Origin: Aplectana chamaeleonis
Lineage: Eukaryota > Nematoda > Chromadorea > Rhabditida > Cosmocercidae
Reading direction: 5' to 3'
Length of the DNA: 64,000 bases
NCBI GenBank assembly: GCA_029168955.1
Contig: JAPDOI010000717.1
Location: 186,001 to 250,000 of the forward strand
A model generated the notes under the pieces. The model ran no database searches. It saw only the letters and a program-made list of their open reading frames with translations, and was not told the DNA's origin. A program made the position numbers and the translations under genes. Within the stretch, counting starts at the first letter, position 1. Every line of letters begins with the position of its first letter. Of the stretch, positions 54,030 through 64,000 are shown piece by piece.

Positions 54030-55331
54030 ATGACATCGATTGGTATTCTGAAGACTGATCTGACCAGGGCAATAATCGCGTTGGAAGTGGCCAAAGGTAC
54101 GATCCCCACTCATCTATTGCAGCCGTTCGACACTCGCGTGGAGGACAAGCGAAGATGTCTGGAAGATCGCAAACAAGCGATCGAGTCGCATTTGGCTGCC
54201 ATCCGCGTTGCCCTGCGTCATGTTCAGGAAAGACGCCAACTTCTGCTCAGCTACGTCGGAGAATCCTCGAATCCTTCCGAGGATGGGGAGGCATATGCCA
54301 ATTTCGTGCACGAGTCCCGCGTTGATGACGTACTGCTCGAGGCTCAGTCCCTCATGACTACCCTCAATGAGAACCTAAATACTACCAACATGCTGATCGA
54401 GAGCTGTCGTCAGACAGCGATGACCGACGTGACGCTCAATACCACGGTTCGAGAGGAGTCAAATGAGCACGTCGCCGCAACGCCCAGCGTCAATCAGCAG
54501 TCCGCGATTTCTGCCTTTTCGCAGCCGCCAAAAACCCCGCGTTTTTATATCCCACTGGTTTCCCAGGTGGTATGGGAGGGTGTGCCACGCCCCCTCAGCA
54601 ACAACCATATTCACCGTTGCAGCTCGCCAAGCTCACGCTCGAGCCGTTCAGTGGCGATATAACCCAGTTTCGTCGGTTTTGGTGCGCGTTCGAAATTGCG
54701 GTTCATAGCAACTCTGCTATTGCGCCCGCACACAAATTTTTATATTTGCAGAATCTGTTGAAAGGTGAAGCTCAAGTGGTTCTCCAGGATTTGGATCCGG
54801 ACGAGTGCGACTACTATACCTTGGTCAAGGCCTTCAAGGCTCGCTACGATCGTCCGCACAAAACGCGTGTTACCTTGCACCAGCAGTTGCAGCAGATCCC
54901 ACCCGCGTCCAACGTGGGCACTGATCTGCGTAAAACTTGGTTCCGCGTTAAAGGTATTTTGCAGGGACTCAACAAGTACGAAAACTTTCGGAACGTTCTA
55001 CCCATTCTTGATGCCGTCAAGAACAAGTTCCCTGCGGAGATCCGGCAGAAGCTTCACGACTTGGAGTTCCAGTCCGACGCAGATTTCGACATGGACCAGG
55101 TGATGCAGAAACTGGACCGCATCATCGCCTCCAAGGAGAAATACGACGACTCCGTAGCCCTTTCGGACAGTATTTCTGTGAATATTCAGCACCCGCAACG
55201 CTCAACATCGCGTTCTAAGTCGCCCACGGGACGTAACAGTCCTGTGAAATGTTGTTTTTGTAAGTCACCTAACCATCGTTCTATGCAATGCTATTTAGAT
55301 GTTCCAGTATCGGTTCGCCGCAACATCGTTC
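54030..55331 (+). pseudogene. BEL/Pao gag (coiled N-terminus, capsid, first zinc knuckle)
   Basis: ATG at 54030 (MTSIGILKTDLTRAIIALEV) opens an alpha-helical N-terminal part. The frame shifts around 54.53-54.60 kb into LAKLTLEPFSGDITQFRRFW, the start of the DUF1759-like gag domain of Pao elements, which continues through NLLKGEAQVVLQDLD. It ends with the knuckle CCFCKSPNHRSMQCY (C-x2-C-x4-H-x4-C, about 55249-55293) and RNIVQLRD. The LINE copy is inserted directly after this. Confidence 0.88.
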
Positions 55332-55353
55332 AACTTCGCGATCTGGATCCGAG

Positions 55354-55923
55354 ATGCTCAACCTACGCGTGGTGGATCTGTGGAGTCGACTATCAAGATC
55401 AAGAAGACTCATCAAACGGGCATCAACAACTCCACGAGGAGTTTTTTCTGTGTGGGAGTGTAAATGGCTGGCTGCTACACTCCTTCGTATTCTACTGTTA
55501 CGAGCTGGCATTGAGAAGAATCCTGGACCGCGAAACAAGACTCCGCGATATCCATGCCGTCATTGTGGATTGTCGGCACAACATGCGAGCATCCAGTGCA
55601 GTGGTTGCCTTGGCTGGGTACACCTCAAATGTTCGGTGTTAACTAGCTACAATGATTACACTGATGCCTATTGTTGTATGTCTTGCATTAATTTACCTTC
55701 TACGGTTCCTCTTCATAGTCTCAACATTTTTCAACTCAATATTAATGGCTTGCGTGCCAAACTTATGGAACTTACATTGTACATTGAACGCTCACAACCT
55801 GATGTCATCCTCTTACAAGAGACCAAGCTTAGCGTGTCCTCCCCTTCTCAGCCCCGCCTCCCCGGCTATACGTCATACCATATTCCCCGTACATCGCATG
55901 GCGGTGGCGTGTCGACTTTGTAA
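55354..55923 (+). pseudogene. Family A copy 3 N-terminus: 2A-like motif, PHD-like finger, endonuclease start
   Basis: ATG at 55354. Leader WECKWLAATLLRILLLRAG, then GIEKNPGP at 55507-55530 (residues 52-59). All PHD-like finger cysteines are present (CRHCG, CSGCLGWVHLKC, CCMSC). The endonuclease opens with FQLNINGLRAK and VILLQETK. A lost T in the T-run near 55918 (ACTTTG instead of ACTTTTG) truncates the frame. Confidence 0.9.
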
Positions 55924-56314
55924 AATCATCTATTCCATCTCATCTTATTGCACTTCCTAATGATAATGTTGTTGAATGTATAGGAGTTCATGTTGTACTG
56001 CAAAGTTGTCCCCTTGACATTATCAATGTTTACATTCCCCATCCACTTCCTGTCCCAATTCATTTTGACCCCACTCCATATCTATATGATGTATATGCAA
56101 TCCTCTCGTCTTCATCTGTTGTCATGGCTGGTGACTTTAATGCTCACTCCTCTTCCTGGTTCTCCTCCCTAGATCCCGATGACAGAGGAGAACTACTTGA
56201 GCTTTTTGCGGATGATGTGACCTGATACCTATAAACGAGGACTCTCCTACTCGTCTACCGTCGACGGGCAGACCCTCCTCACCGGATGTCACGTTTGTTT
56301 CCTCTTCTCTTGTC

Positions 56315-58771
56315 ATGTCTTGCAGCTGGTCCACATCTGTGGCAATGGGCAGTGATCATGTACCTATTTGCACATCATTGGATCTTTCTCTTAATAGTCA
56401 GCTTGCACCTTTTTCTGGCTCCCGTAGCAAATGTTACACTAACTATCGTAAGGCTAACTGGGTCCTGTTTAAAGAGGTGCTACTCAGCCGGGTAGCCAAC
56501 TATCCGCTAGCTGGCTCGGTACATGACAAGGAGAAATTCGTCGTCGACACCATATGCGATGCCTCCAGAACAGCCATCCCGACCGGTCGCGTTAGAACGT
56601 TCCACCCTAACGTGCCAAAGGAAGCCCTGGAGCTTATTACTCAACGGGACGACCGACGCAGAAGTGACCCCTCTGATCCGTACATTTCTCAATTATCCGA
56701 GGAGATCTCTAAAGTGCTGAATGACCACAAGCAGAAACGATGGAGAGAGTACACCGAATCCATCAACTTTGCGACTGATAGCAAACAGGCGTGGAGCATC
56801 CTCAAACGACTATCTGGGAAGAAGATTGCACCTGCGCGCAACATGCTTGAATTTCCCTCGGGCAGATTTGAATTCGGATATAAGGCTGCCTGCCAGCTTG
56901 GAAAACTCTATGCTTCTGCCTCTTCACGACGCGATAAGCAACACAGATGTACCTTACGTGCAATCAGGAAACTCAGTCGCCAGGACGTACCTGCTATTAC
57001 TGCTTCTAATGTCACTGCGATTATCAAATCAATGAAGAACTCAAAGGCAGAGGGACCTGACGGCATTTCAGCCGTTCACTTGAAGCATTTGCCGGAACAA
57101 TATGCTGAGTTACTCAGTGATCTTATCTATTCGTCGTTTAGTAGTGGTATTATTCCTGCTCGATGGAAACAAGCTCTTGTTCTCCCCATCCCCAAGCCTG
57201 GCAAACCAGAGGATAAAGCCACGTCACATCGTCCCATATCCCTATTATCCCCTATCGCTAAGCTGGCGGAAAAAATCATAAATCCGCATCTCCAAGGCGC
57301 ACTACAGCAGAACGTCCATCAGCATGGCTTCAAAAAGGCGCACTCCACCATCACCGCACTAACGTCAATTACTGAGCACATCATCGCCGGTTTCAATAGG
57401 ATAGCTCCCGCCGGCAGAAGTCTGGTCGTAGCAGTCGATCTGACTTCCGCTTTCGACAATGTCAGCACTTCATTGTTGTCAAAATCGATACTGGACTGTA
57501 ATATGCCCGACTGGTGTAAACGATGGACTGACAACTTCGTCAAAGATCGCTCCATACGTGTGAAGTTCGACGGACACTTGTCGAAGTCGGTTCCCCTGAA
57601 GGCAGGCGTTCCTCGAGGTGGAGTTTTGTCACCAAGCCTATTCTCTCTGTATCTATCCGATATTCCGAAGCCGCCACCCAACATCCATCTATGTCTGTAT
57701 GCTGATGACATCACAATTGTATGTACAGACCCTGCTATCGACCGTGCCACTGCGGAGATGAACAAATACCTCTGCAGCCTGGCCAAGTTCCTCGAATCGA
57801 AGCAGCTAAAGGTCTCTCCTTCAAAGTCTAGCGTTACTCTGTGCACTACTGCAACGGCTGAGCATCAACTGCATCCCGGGGTTCTCTGGGAAGGCAATCG
57901 GCTGCCCTTGTCTAAGCACCCTCGGCTACTTGGAGTCTTCCTAGACCCCTCACTGCGCTTTCACGAGAACACGCGCATTCGAGCCGCAACTGCTAACACG
58001 CGAAATAACATCCTCCGTGCTCTGGCGGGCACCACTTGGGGTAGCACAAAGGAAGTTCTACGCACAACGTATAAGGCCATGATACAGCCTACTCTGGAGT
58101 ATGGAGCTCCGATATGGACTAGACACCTGTCGGATGCCTCTTGGAGCAAGCTTCAACGTGTACAAAATACTGCACTACGTGTCATCACTGGCTGCCCAAA
58201 GTCTACACCTATATCCCATCTTCATCAAGAATGCGCCGTACTTCCTGTAAAACAGCACTGCCAACTGCAGTCGCAACAGTTTCACATTGGCATAGTCAAG
58301 AATGCCGCACATCCAAACTACCCACTCCTGTCATCTGATCCCCATCCCCGTAATATTCGCACACCGCTCCATATTGCTATTTCTACATTGGATCGTCAAA
58401 GATGGGCTACCTCTGAGCTCACAAGGAAGAGGCTGCAGCAAATTGAACACACCAGATTCGTGTCTGAATACCTGTCCTGCGCCCTTCCAAATCCCATCTT
58501 TGGTACAGTGCCTCCTACGGTCGATGACAGCGAGAAGACTCTGCCCAGACGCTCCCGCGTCACTCTAGCGGGTCTACGTTGCGGTCACTCTACGTACCTC
58601 AAAGCCTACGTACATAGGATCGACGAATCGGTCCCGGATAAATGTCCTGACTGTCAAAATACTGGTCATGATTCACTACATCTATTTTCATGCTCTGCCA
58701 GACCTACTTCTCTGTCTGCTCGTGATATGTGGAACAAGCCGTGTGATGTGGCCACCTTTCTACGCCTATGA
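56315..58771 (+). CDS. Family A copy 3: endonuclease end, RT and zinc knuckle (intact frame)
   Basis: An 818-codon uninterrupted frame. It starts within the endonuclease (VAMGSDHVPI, catalytic SDH), then the linker KQKRWREYTESINFATDSKQ. RT motifs are AEGPDGISAVHLKHLP, HRPISLLSPIAKLAEKI, VAVDLTSAFDNVS (catalytic Asp), GVPRGGVLSPSLFSLYL (Arg replaces the usual Gln) and LCLYADDITIVC (catalytic YADD). The thumb follows, with C-terminal RCGHSTYLKAYVHRIDES and the knuckle CPDCQNTGHDSLHLFSC. The first ATG here is probably not the natural start; in the ancestor the frame would begin upstream. Confidence 0.9.
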   Translation: MSCSWSTSVAMGSDHVPICTSLDLSLNSQLAPFSGSRSKCYTNYRKANWVLFKEVLLSRVANYPLAGSVHDKEKFVVDTICDASRTAIPTGRVRTFHPNVPKEALELITQRDDRRRSDPSDPYISQLSEEISKVLNDHKQKRWREYTESINFATDSKQAWSILKRLSGKKIAPARNMLEFPSGRFEFGYKAACQLGKLYASASSRRDKQHRCTLRAIRKLSRQDVPAITASNVTAIIKSMKNSKAEGPDGISAVHLKHLPEQYAELLSDLIYSSFSSGIIPARWKQALVLPIPKPGKPEDKATSHRPISLLSPIAKLAEKIINPHLQGALQQNVHQHGFKKAHSTITALTSITEHIIAGFNRIAPAGRSLVVAVDLTSAFDNVSTSLLSKSILDCNMPDWCKRWTDNFVKDRSIRVKFDGHLSKSVPLKAGVPRGGVLSPSLFSLYLSDIPKPPPNIHLCLYADDITIVCTDPAIDRATAEMNKYLCSLAKFLESKQLKVSPSKSSVTLCTTATAEHQLHPGVLWEGNRLPLSKHPRLLGVFLDPSLRFHENTRIRAATANTRNNILRALAGTTWGSTKEVLRTTYKAMIQPTLEYGAPIWTRHLSDASWSKLQRVQNTALRVITGCPKSTPISHLHQECAVLPVKQHCQLQSQQFHIGIVKNAAHPNYPLLSSDPHPRNIRTPLHIAISTLDRQRWATSELTRKRLQQIEHTRFVSEYLSCALPNPIFGTVPPTVDDSEKTLPRRSRVTLAGLRCGHSTYLKAYVHRIDESVPDKCPDCQNTGHDSLHLFSCSARPTSLSARDMWNKPCDVATFLRL

Positions 58772-58803
58772 GAAGAAACTCCGATGTGGCTGATAAGAAG
58801 AAG

Positions 58804-59753
58804 AACTTCGCGATCTCTGTTGGAAGTGTCTCAGTGGCAGTCACCGTTCGCGTGACTGCAACTCTTCCGCGTGCCGTGTATGTGGAGGAGATCACCACGT
58901 TCTCCTTTGCCGTCATGACACGCAAGGTCCTCGTGACCGTCGCGTTTCCTCCAGTGAGCGCTATGGGCACAGCGACCGTCGAAGCCGCGACCGCCAACGT
59001 CAACGTTCTCCAAGCGATCGATATTCGTCGAGAAGTCCTGTTCGACGAGACGACAGGACACGTGAAAGGTCAAGGAGCAGTCCATCTCGCTCCCCATCGC
59101 GAGATCGGTATCAGTCTGGTAGGTCGTATCAGTCTAACCGTCCGTACGGTACTCGCCCGCAATCTCCCAGTCGCGTTTCGATTCATTCTCCCGTCAGGGA
59201 GCGCTCAAATTCTCCAAATTTGCGCCGCAATTCACCATATCCAGCACAGTACCATGTGCTTCCGTCGGACGAAGAAGCTGAACAGCTTCAGATGCTCTAC
59301 AGCAGTATCAGCAATATTGGATCATCTACAGTTGCACCACGTAAATCCCACCCTTCGCTTATGCTTGTCACAGCCAGAGCCATGAACTGCGTTACCGCAC
59401 GACTCGAGGATGTAATCTTACTCCTTGATTCCGGCGCGCAGAAAAGTTTTATCTGCTCTGGCACAGCACAGCGTTTGGGATTGCAGTCGACTGATAGCAA
59501 ACCGCGTACTTTCGTCGGTTTTGGTGGTTGTCAAACAACTGAAGTTTCTGGTATCGTCCAGGTAAGTTTGGTCGACTTGCTTGACAGATATTTCAGCGTC
59601 GAACTCACCACCAAGGACGTTCTCACGTTTGCACAACATCCACCGTGCCTCAGCGACAATGACGTGGAATTTATCCAGCGTCACGAACTCGGACTACCAT
59701 CGTCCCATTTGCCTGCCCTCAGGTATGGTTTTGAGTCACTCGCGTTTCGGTAG
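58804..59753 (+). pseudogene. BEL/Pao nucleocapsid knuckles and aspartic protease
   Basis: After the LINE, the gag frame resumes with CWKCLSGSHRSRDC (C-x2-C-x4-H-x4-C) and CRVCGGDHHVLLC. An Arg/Ser-rich stretch of repeated RSRD/RSPS type follows. From 59220 the protease follows: LLDSGAQKSFI (catalytic DSGA, about 59425-59457), then FVGFGGCQTTEVSG. A stop at 59751-59753 ends the frame before the RT. Confidence 0.88.
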
Positions 59754-60931
59754 AGTTGTTTCAGGTAGCCAGGATTTTCGGCAGCGCCTCCAGCAAGCCT
59801 GGAAGCCCCCGTTATCCACTCCGTCCGAGACCCAGATCTTGACGACGACGCAGCAGTCCAGCGCCTTTGGTCGCTCGACTCAATAGGAATTTTCGACGAT
59901 CACGACCCCAAAGCGGACTGTAAGTTGGACAAAGAAATCCTTCAAAATTTTATACTTCTTATTTTGATAATAATGTTTTGTATGTTCAATTCCCGTGGAA
60001 AACGCGGTTTCCAGATCTGGCGGATAACAAACAGGTAGCCTATAGTCGCCTTTTGGCGCAATTTCAGAGCTTCAGCAAGAAGCCCGAAGCCTGGAGCCGA
60101 TATGCGCAGACGATCGAGGATCATATTACCGCCGGAATCGTTGAGGAAGTCCAAGAAAACGTCTTCGACAATTCCCGCGTCTACTACATCCCGCACCAGG
60201 CGGTCTATAAGGAATCCTCGTCGACTACGAAGCTCCGCGTTGTTTTCGATGCTTCATCGAAACGCACCGGTACGCACAGTTTCAACGACTGCTTGCACCA
60301 AGGACCAACACTCCTTCCGGAATTGACGGGAATTTTGCTGCGTGCTCGACTACATCGTTATCTGCTAATCGCGGACGTGGAGAAAGCTTTCCATCAGATC
60401 CATCTACAGCTTTCACAACGGGATGCGACAAGGTTTCTATGGTTAAAGGATCCTTCAAAACCTCCATCACCTCACAACTTACGTTTTTTGCGTTTTACTC
60501 GCATTCCGTTTGGTGTCAACGCATCGCCGTTCCTACTTGCTGCGTCCATTCAATTCTACCTAAGACTTTCCGCGACCCCGTTGAATGACGAAATCGAGAA
60601 GAACACCTACGTCGACAACGTCATCCTCGGAGCTGCTACTCCTGACGAAGCCAAGCAAAAATATCAGCTTGCAAAGGACGTTTTCAACAGCATGCACATG
60701 AACCTTCGAGAATTCGTGTGCAACTCGGAAGTTGTCAACTCTTCAATACCCATACAAGACCGGGTTCAAAAACCTAAAGCGGTATGTTTGTTAGGCGTGC
60801 CGTGGTTGTCTAAAAGAGACACCCTGGGTATCAGCATCAAAGCCGCAAAAACTAAGGTAAGCACTAAGCGTACCGCGTTGCGTGCGCTTGCATCAACGTA
60901 CGACCCACTTGGGTTGCTTCCCCGTTTTTAG
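59754..60931 (+). pseudogene. BEL/Pao reverse transcriptase
   Basis: The linker VQRLWSLDSIGIFDDHDPKA (about 59850) is out of frame with both sides. The frame from 59978 reads RFPDLADNKQVAYSRL, TTKLRVVFDASSK, LLIADVEKAFHQIHL (motif A Asp), RIPFGVNASPFLLAASI and NTYVDNVILG (catalytic box, YVDN rather than YVDD). It ends ASTYDPLGL. A one-base loss near 60925 gives the stop at 60929. Confidence 0.9.
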
Positions 60932-60942
60932 CATCACTCAAG

Positions 60943-62929
60943 GTGTACCTGCAAGATCTGTGGATCAAACAGTTGGGATGGGACACTCCGCTGGATAAGA
61001 TCGAGCTTCAGCGATGGAATACCCTTCTTAACGATCTCAAGGATCCTATTGCACCAATTCCACGGTTAGTTCTATCTACGTCTAAATTACCGCGTACTTT
61101 AGAGCTTTGCGTGTTTGGAGACGCTTCCCAGCGTCTCTACGGCCTGCTGCGCCTATTTGGTCTGCCGTTCATCGGATTTGACAACATCCCGTCTGGTTAT
61201 GGCAAAATCGCGGCTCAACGACATCAAGCCGATGACCATTCTGCGAGCAGAGCTTCTCGCAGCTCTTATCAGCGTCAATTTGGCCAAGTATTTGGTAAAA
61301 CATCTCAATTTGCCTATCAGCGTAATTCATTTTTTCTCAGACTCTCAGATCGTCCTACACTGGATCCACTCTACGAAGCCATTCAAAACATTCGTTGGAA
61401 ACAGAGTCCAGTCTATACGGAACGCCGTTACGGAATTTGAGAGCCGGGCCATCACTGTGAAATTCCACTATGTGGCATCCAACAACAACCCCGCAGACTG
61501 CGCTGCCCGCGGTCTCGCGTCAAACGATGCCCAAAATCACATGTGGTGGACTGGTCCTCCTTTTTTGCTTACCCCGTTGGAAGAATGGCCGGACGACGAT
61601 ATGGACTTCACTATCCCACCTACTACTGGCGAAGATGTTCAAAAGGAGTATTCTGAGGTGAATGTCATCGCGGAAGGTAAGTTCCGATCAGTTTTGCCAT
61701 TTTTGCTTACCAACCGGTATATGAAGCTTGTGTATATTACCATCTATATACTTCGTTTTATCAGGCGCAGAATTTTCGACCGCGTTTCGCTCAATTTGCG
61801 CGTAAAATTGGTTCGAAAATTGCCGCTTGTCGCTTCTATTACCCCGTATGGGCAAGTTGAGGTTTCGGACGTCCACACCGCTGAGAAAATGCTCGTTCTC
61901 GCACATTATCGCGAGAGTGAACCTCAGTTGGAGCGGCTATACCTTCACCGTTTCAATGCCAGTCGAGCAATCGACGGCGTTATTCGGTGTCCCGCTCGTG
62001 TCGGACCGTTCGAGACCGCTCCCATGCTGTTGGTACCATCTCATCAACTTACGCATCTCGTGATCATGTATTACCACGTGAAATCGCGTCACTCAGGTGC
62101 TCACAGTACCATGGTGAACTTGCGTAAGCAATTCTTCGTTCAATCCTCTCGTACTACTGTTCCTAAGGTTTTACAAACGTGCGTTACCTGCAAGAGATTC
62201 AATGGACATGCCTACCGGTATCCGGAGATGCCTCCTCTACCGCGAGAACGCGTCACGCGTTCTAAACCCTTCCAAAACGTCGGCGTTGACTACCTTGGTC
62301 CGCTTGCCTGCAGAGAACCTCTGCAGCAGACGAGAAAGGTATGGGTATGTCTTTTCACTTGTATGTCCACGCGTGCTGTGCACCTGGAACTTGTACTTGA
62401 TAATACCGCACAAGAGTTTATTTTAGCTTTCCGACGCTTCTTAGCTCGACGTGGTACTCCGAAGATTGTTTACAGCGATAACTCCACGACGTTTCATGCT
62501 GGAGAAGACGCCATCACGAAGGTTATCTACGCCAAAAAAAACTGGCAACCAATTTGGGATTTCTGCGTGGATCATCGAATAACCTGGAAGTTCATCACAC
62601 CTCTGTCCCCGTGGAAAGGTGGTTTTTATGAGCGTATAGTCGCGTTATTTAAAAATGCCTTCAAAAAGTCTGTAGGCCGCGCGATTCTGCCGCTTAGCCA
62701 TCTTGAAACAGCGATTTCAGAGATCGAAGCGATCATAAATTCGCGTCCTATAACCCTTTTCAGGCAAGGTACTCCGTTCACCCACGTACTCCGGCCGGTA
62801 GACTTCATTTCTCCAGAAGTGGAGATTCAACTACCGCCGTTTGAGCCAACGTTGGACGATTTGGACGACGCGTCGCATCGCTTAACGAGATGGTACAAGG
62901 AAACAATCCGCGTTCTCAATGCATTTTAG
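60943..62929 (+). pseudogene. BEL/Pao RNase H and integrase
   Basis: RNase H: CVFGDASQRLYG (catalytic Asp), frame change near 61.13 kb, then ILRAELLAALISV (Glu), FFSDSQIVLHWI (Asp) and NNNPADCAARGL. Integrase: zinc-binding H..H.GAHST with CVTCKRF, then the catalytic triad GVDYLGPLA (Asp), IVYSDNSTTF (Asp) and WKGGFYERIVALF (Glu). The 604-codon frame 61115-62929 ends at a TAG. Confidence 0.92.
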
Positions 62930-63331
62930 GATCTGTGGCACTCCGACTACCTCGCCGCGTTACGGGACAGACATCAGGTTCGAATTCGGCAAGCGAAGTA
63001 CTCGAAAAGTACTCCAGAGGTAGGTGATGTAGTACTCGTCTATGAAGAGAAGTTATCCCGTGGCCAATGTCCGTATGGTGTTATCGTTAAAATTCACTAC
63101 GGCAAGGACAATTGTGCTCGCACAGCCGACGTCCGTATGGCCAACGGTAAGACTTTAGCTAGGTCATTGTCTCATCTCTACCCGCTGGAAGTTCGTGCAG
63201 CCTTCGCAGATGTCATCAGGAATCTACCAACACCGGAGAATTCGACTGCCACAACACCTCCAGCAGTCAATCCGCGTATTCAGCCGAGACGTGCAGCTAA
63301 AACTGCACATAAGTTTATTACTTATCACTAA
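62930..63331 (+). pseudogene. BEL/Pao integrase C-terminal domain
   Basis: Continues in the same frame past the TAG: LWHSDYLAALRDRHQVRIRQ, then VGDVVLVYEEKLSRGQCPYG and TLARSLSHLYPLE. This is the DUF5641-like C-terminal module of Pao integrases. It ends at a TAA at 63329-63331. The single TAG between it and the catalytic core is the only lesion here. Confidence 0.82.
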
Positions 63332-64000
63332 ATGTGCTTGTAATACCCTTATTTTGTCGTTTTACTATCGTTTAGGCATCGACTATGACGATTTCCCCGT
63401 TCTGACACTAACATCGTCAGCAAATGTGCTCCAGCGGCAATACGCGACGCGTCTCGTCGCGCAGCGTGTCTGCCGCACAATTCAAACGAGCGACGTACGC
63501 AGCCAATTTCAAGCAGCCAGTGGTGACTCATCGCGTCTACACTCGGCCGTGTCTCATCTCACATTTGGCTTGTCGCGTCGTAATGACTTCATTATTCTTC
63601 TGCATCAACATCGCAACGTCATAACTGGTCAGGTACCCTAATTGTTTGTTATGAGGTTATTTGATGACAGCGCGGCGTTAGTACGCAGCGCTAGAGTTTT
63701 TTCCTCGTATGATTTTTTCATATTTGTCGTCCTTTAACCCCGTTCGCAGCGGTCATTCATCAGAGCAGTGGACCACCCATTCTATACGACCCCTCCACCT
63801 CTTACTATGTACGTGTGGTCCCACTCAGTTAGTCTGTACCATCCTGCTGCTCTTAGAGCCCAATAAAATCCCACGTACGCCTCATACTATAGTTTCCCTT
63901 TTTGTTATAGTCTCTTCAAAAATATTTGTCCACTGCTCACACCGCGCGCTACAAACACCACGCAACCTGGCCAGTACCCCATACTTTGTATTGTGTTGTC
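63332..64000. other. 3' end of the BEL/Pao element, possible LTR
   Basis: Non-coding. TGTTTGTTATGAGG near 63645 could begin a 3' LTR, and CCAATAAAATCCC near 63860 is a plausible polyadenylation signal region. Neither end can be confirmed, because no second copy was found upstream and the window stops here. Confidence 0.35.

Larger units (their letters stand above)
55345..58803 (+). mobile_element. LINE family A, copy 3, inserted in BEL/Pao gag
   Basis: A full-length 3459-bp copy from GGATCCGAGATGC to GATAAGAAGAAG. The flanks share AACTTCGCGATCT (55332-55344 and 58804-58816), a perfect 13-bp duplication, and the BEL/Pao reading continues across the site. It has frameshifts only in the endonuclease region; the RT frame is intact. 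Confidence 0.95.
54030..63331 (+). mobile_element. BEL/Pao LTR retrotransposon, disrupted
   Basis: In order: gag, two sets of zinc knuckles, aspartic protease, RT, RNase H and integrase, as in BEL/Pao elements, which replicate through an RNA intermediate inside capsid-like particles. Internal coding length without the LINE insert is about 5.8 kb. Frame breaks near 54.57, 59.75, 59.96, 60.93 and 61.13 kb and a stop at 62927-62929 make it inactive. LTRs were not identified; the 3' LTR may run past the window end. No envelope-like frame was recognised. Confidence 0.9.

Noticed and set aside
54572..55642. 356-codon ORF ending in LINE sequence as a single gag protein
   Set aside because: From 55345 it reads LINE family A DNA in a non-coding frame; the true gag frame resumes at 58804 after the insertion.

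Overview
The window is eukaryotic genomic DNA that looks like a repeat-rich nematode genome, most likely clade V (strongylid or hookworm-like). The basis is the short phase-consistent introns with TTTCAG-type acceptors, an hst-6-like gene, and the mix of RTE, CR1-like and BEL/Pao retroelements, Tc1-like and hAT elements and many MITEs. The species assignment is inference. No bacterial gene, operon or CRISPR array is visible.

Host gene: the only host gene I can name is a heparan sulfate 6-O-sulfotransferase (hst-6/HS6ST type) on the minus strand. Five 3' exons lie at 238-2758, and the exon with the PAPS-binding loop lies 26 kb upstream at 28808-28973. Intron phases agree across all six exons. 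The N-terminal exon(s) were not found, and the segment after the PAPS-binding exon is poorly conserved or partly missing. The long intron (about 2.8-28.8 kb) is packed with transposon debris. It holds a Tc1-like relic (4.3-5.7 kb), a non-autonomous hAT (6.3-7.4 kb), fold-back elements and TTAA-flanked MITEs (3.7-10.4 kb), an RTE-clade LINE (14.5-17.8 kb, minus), a decayed LINE called family B here (12.1-20.5 kb), LINE family A copy 1 (20.6-23.75 kb, minus) and a CR1-like RT relic (27.5-28.3 kb).

29-41 kb: MITEs, a (TG)n tract, a 42-bp minisatellite that is open on both strands (32.35-33.18 kb), a fold-back element (33.4-34.1 kb), a possible secreted-protein first exon (34.16 kb, weak) and a nearly complete but frameshifted CR1-clade LINE (36.7-39.7 kb).

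41-54 kb: LINE family A copy 2 (41837-46666, 16-17 bp target duplication), itself interrupted by a 5'-truncated family B LINE (43213-44572, 10-bp duplication). An AT-rich TTCGAACGAA satellite-like element and a 2.85-kb hAT-like element with a perfect 8-bp duplication (49495-52341) follow.

54-64 kb: a BEL/Pao LTR retrotransposon with gag, zinc knuckles, protease, RT, RNase H and integrase on the plus strand. It carries several frameshifts and is split within its nucleocapsid region by LINE family A copy 3 (55345-58803, 13-bp duplication).

The most notable feature is family A. Its protein starts with a short hydrophobic leader ending in a 2A-like GIEKNPGP motif, followed by a PHD-like zinc finger, an APE endonuclease, an RT and a C-terminal zinc knuckle. 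The nested target-site duplications let the order of several insertions be read directly.
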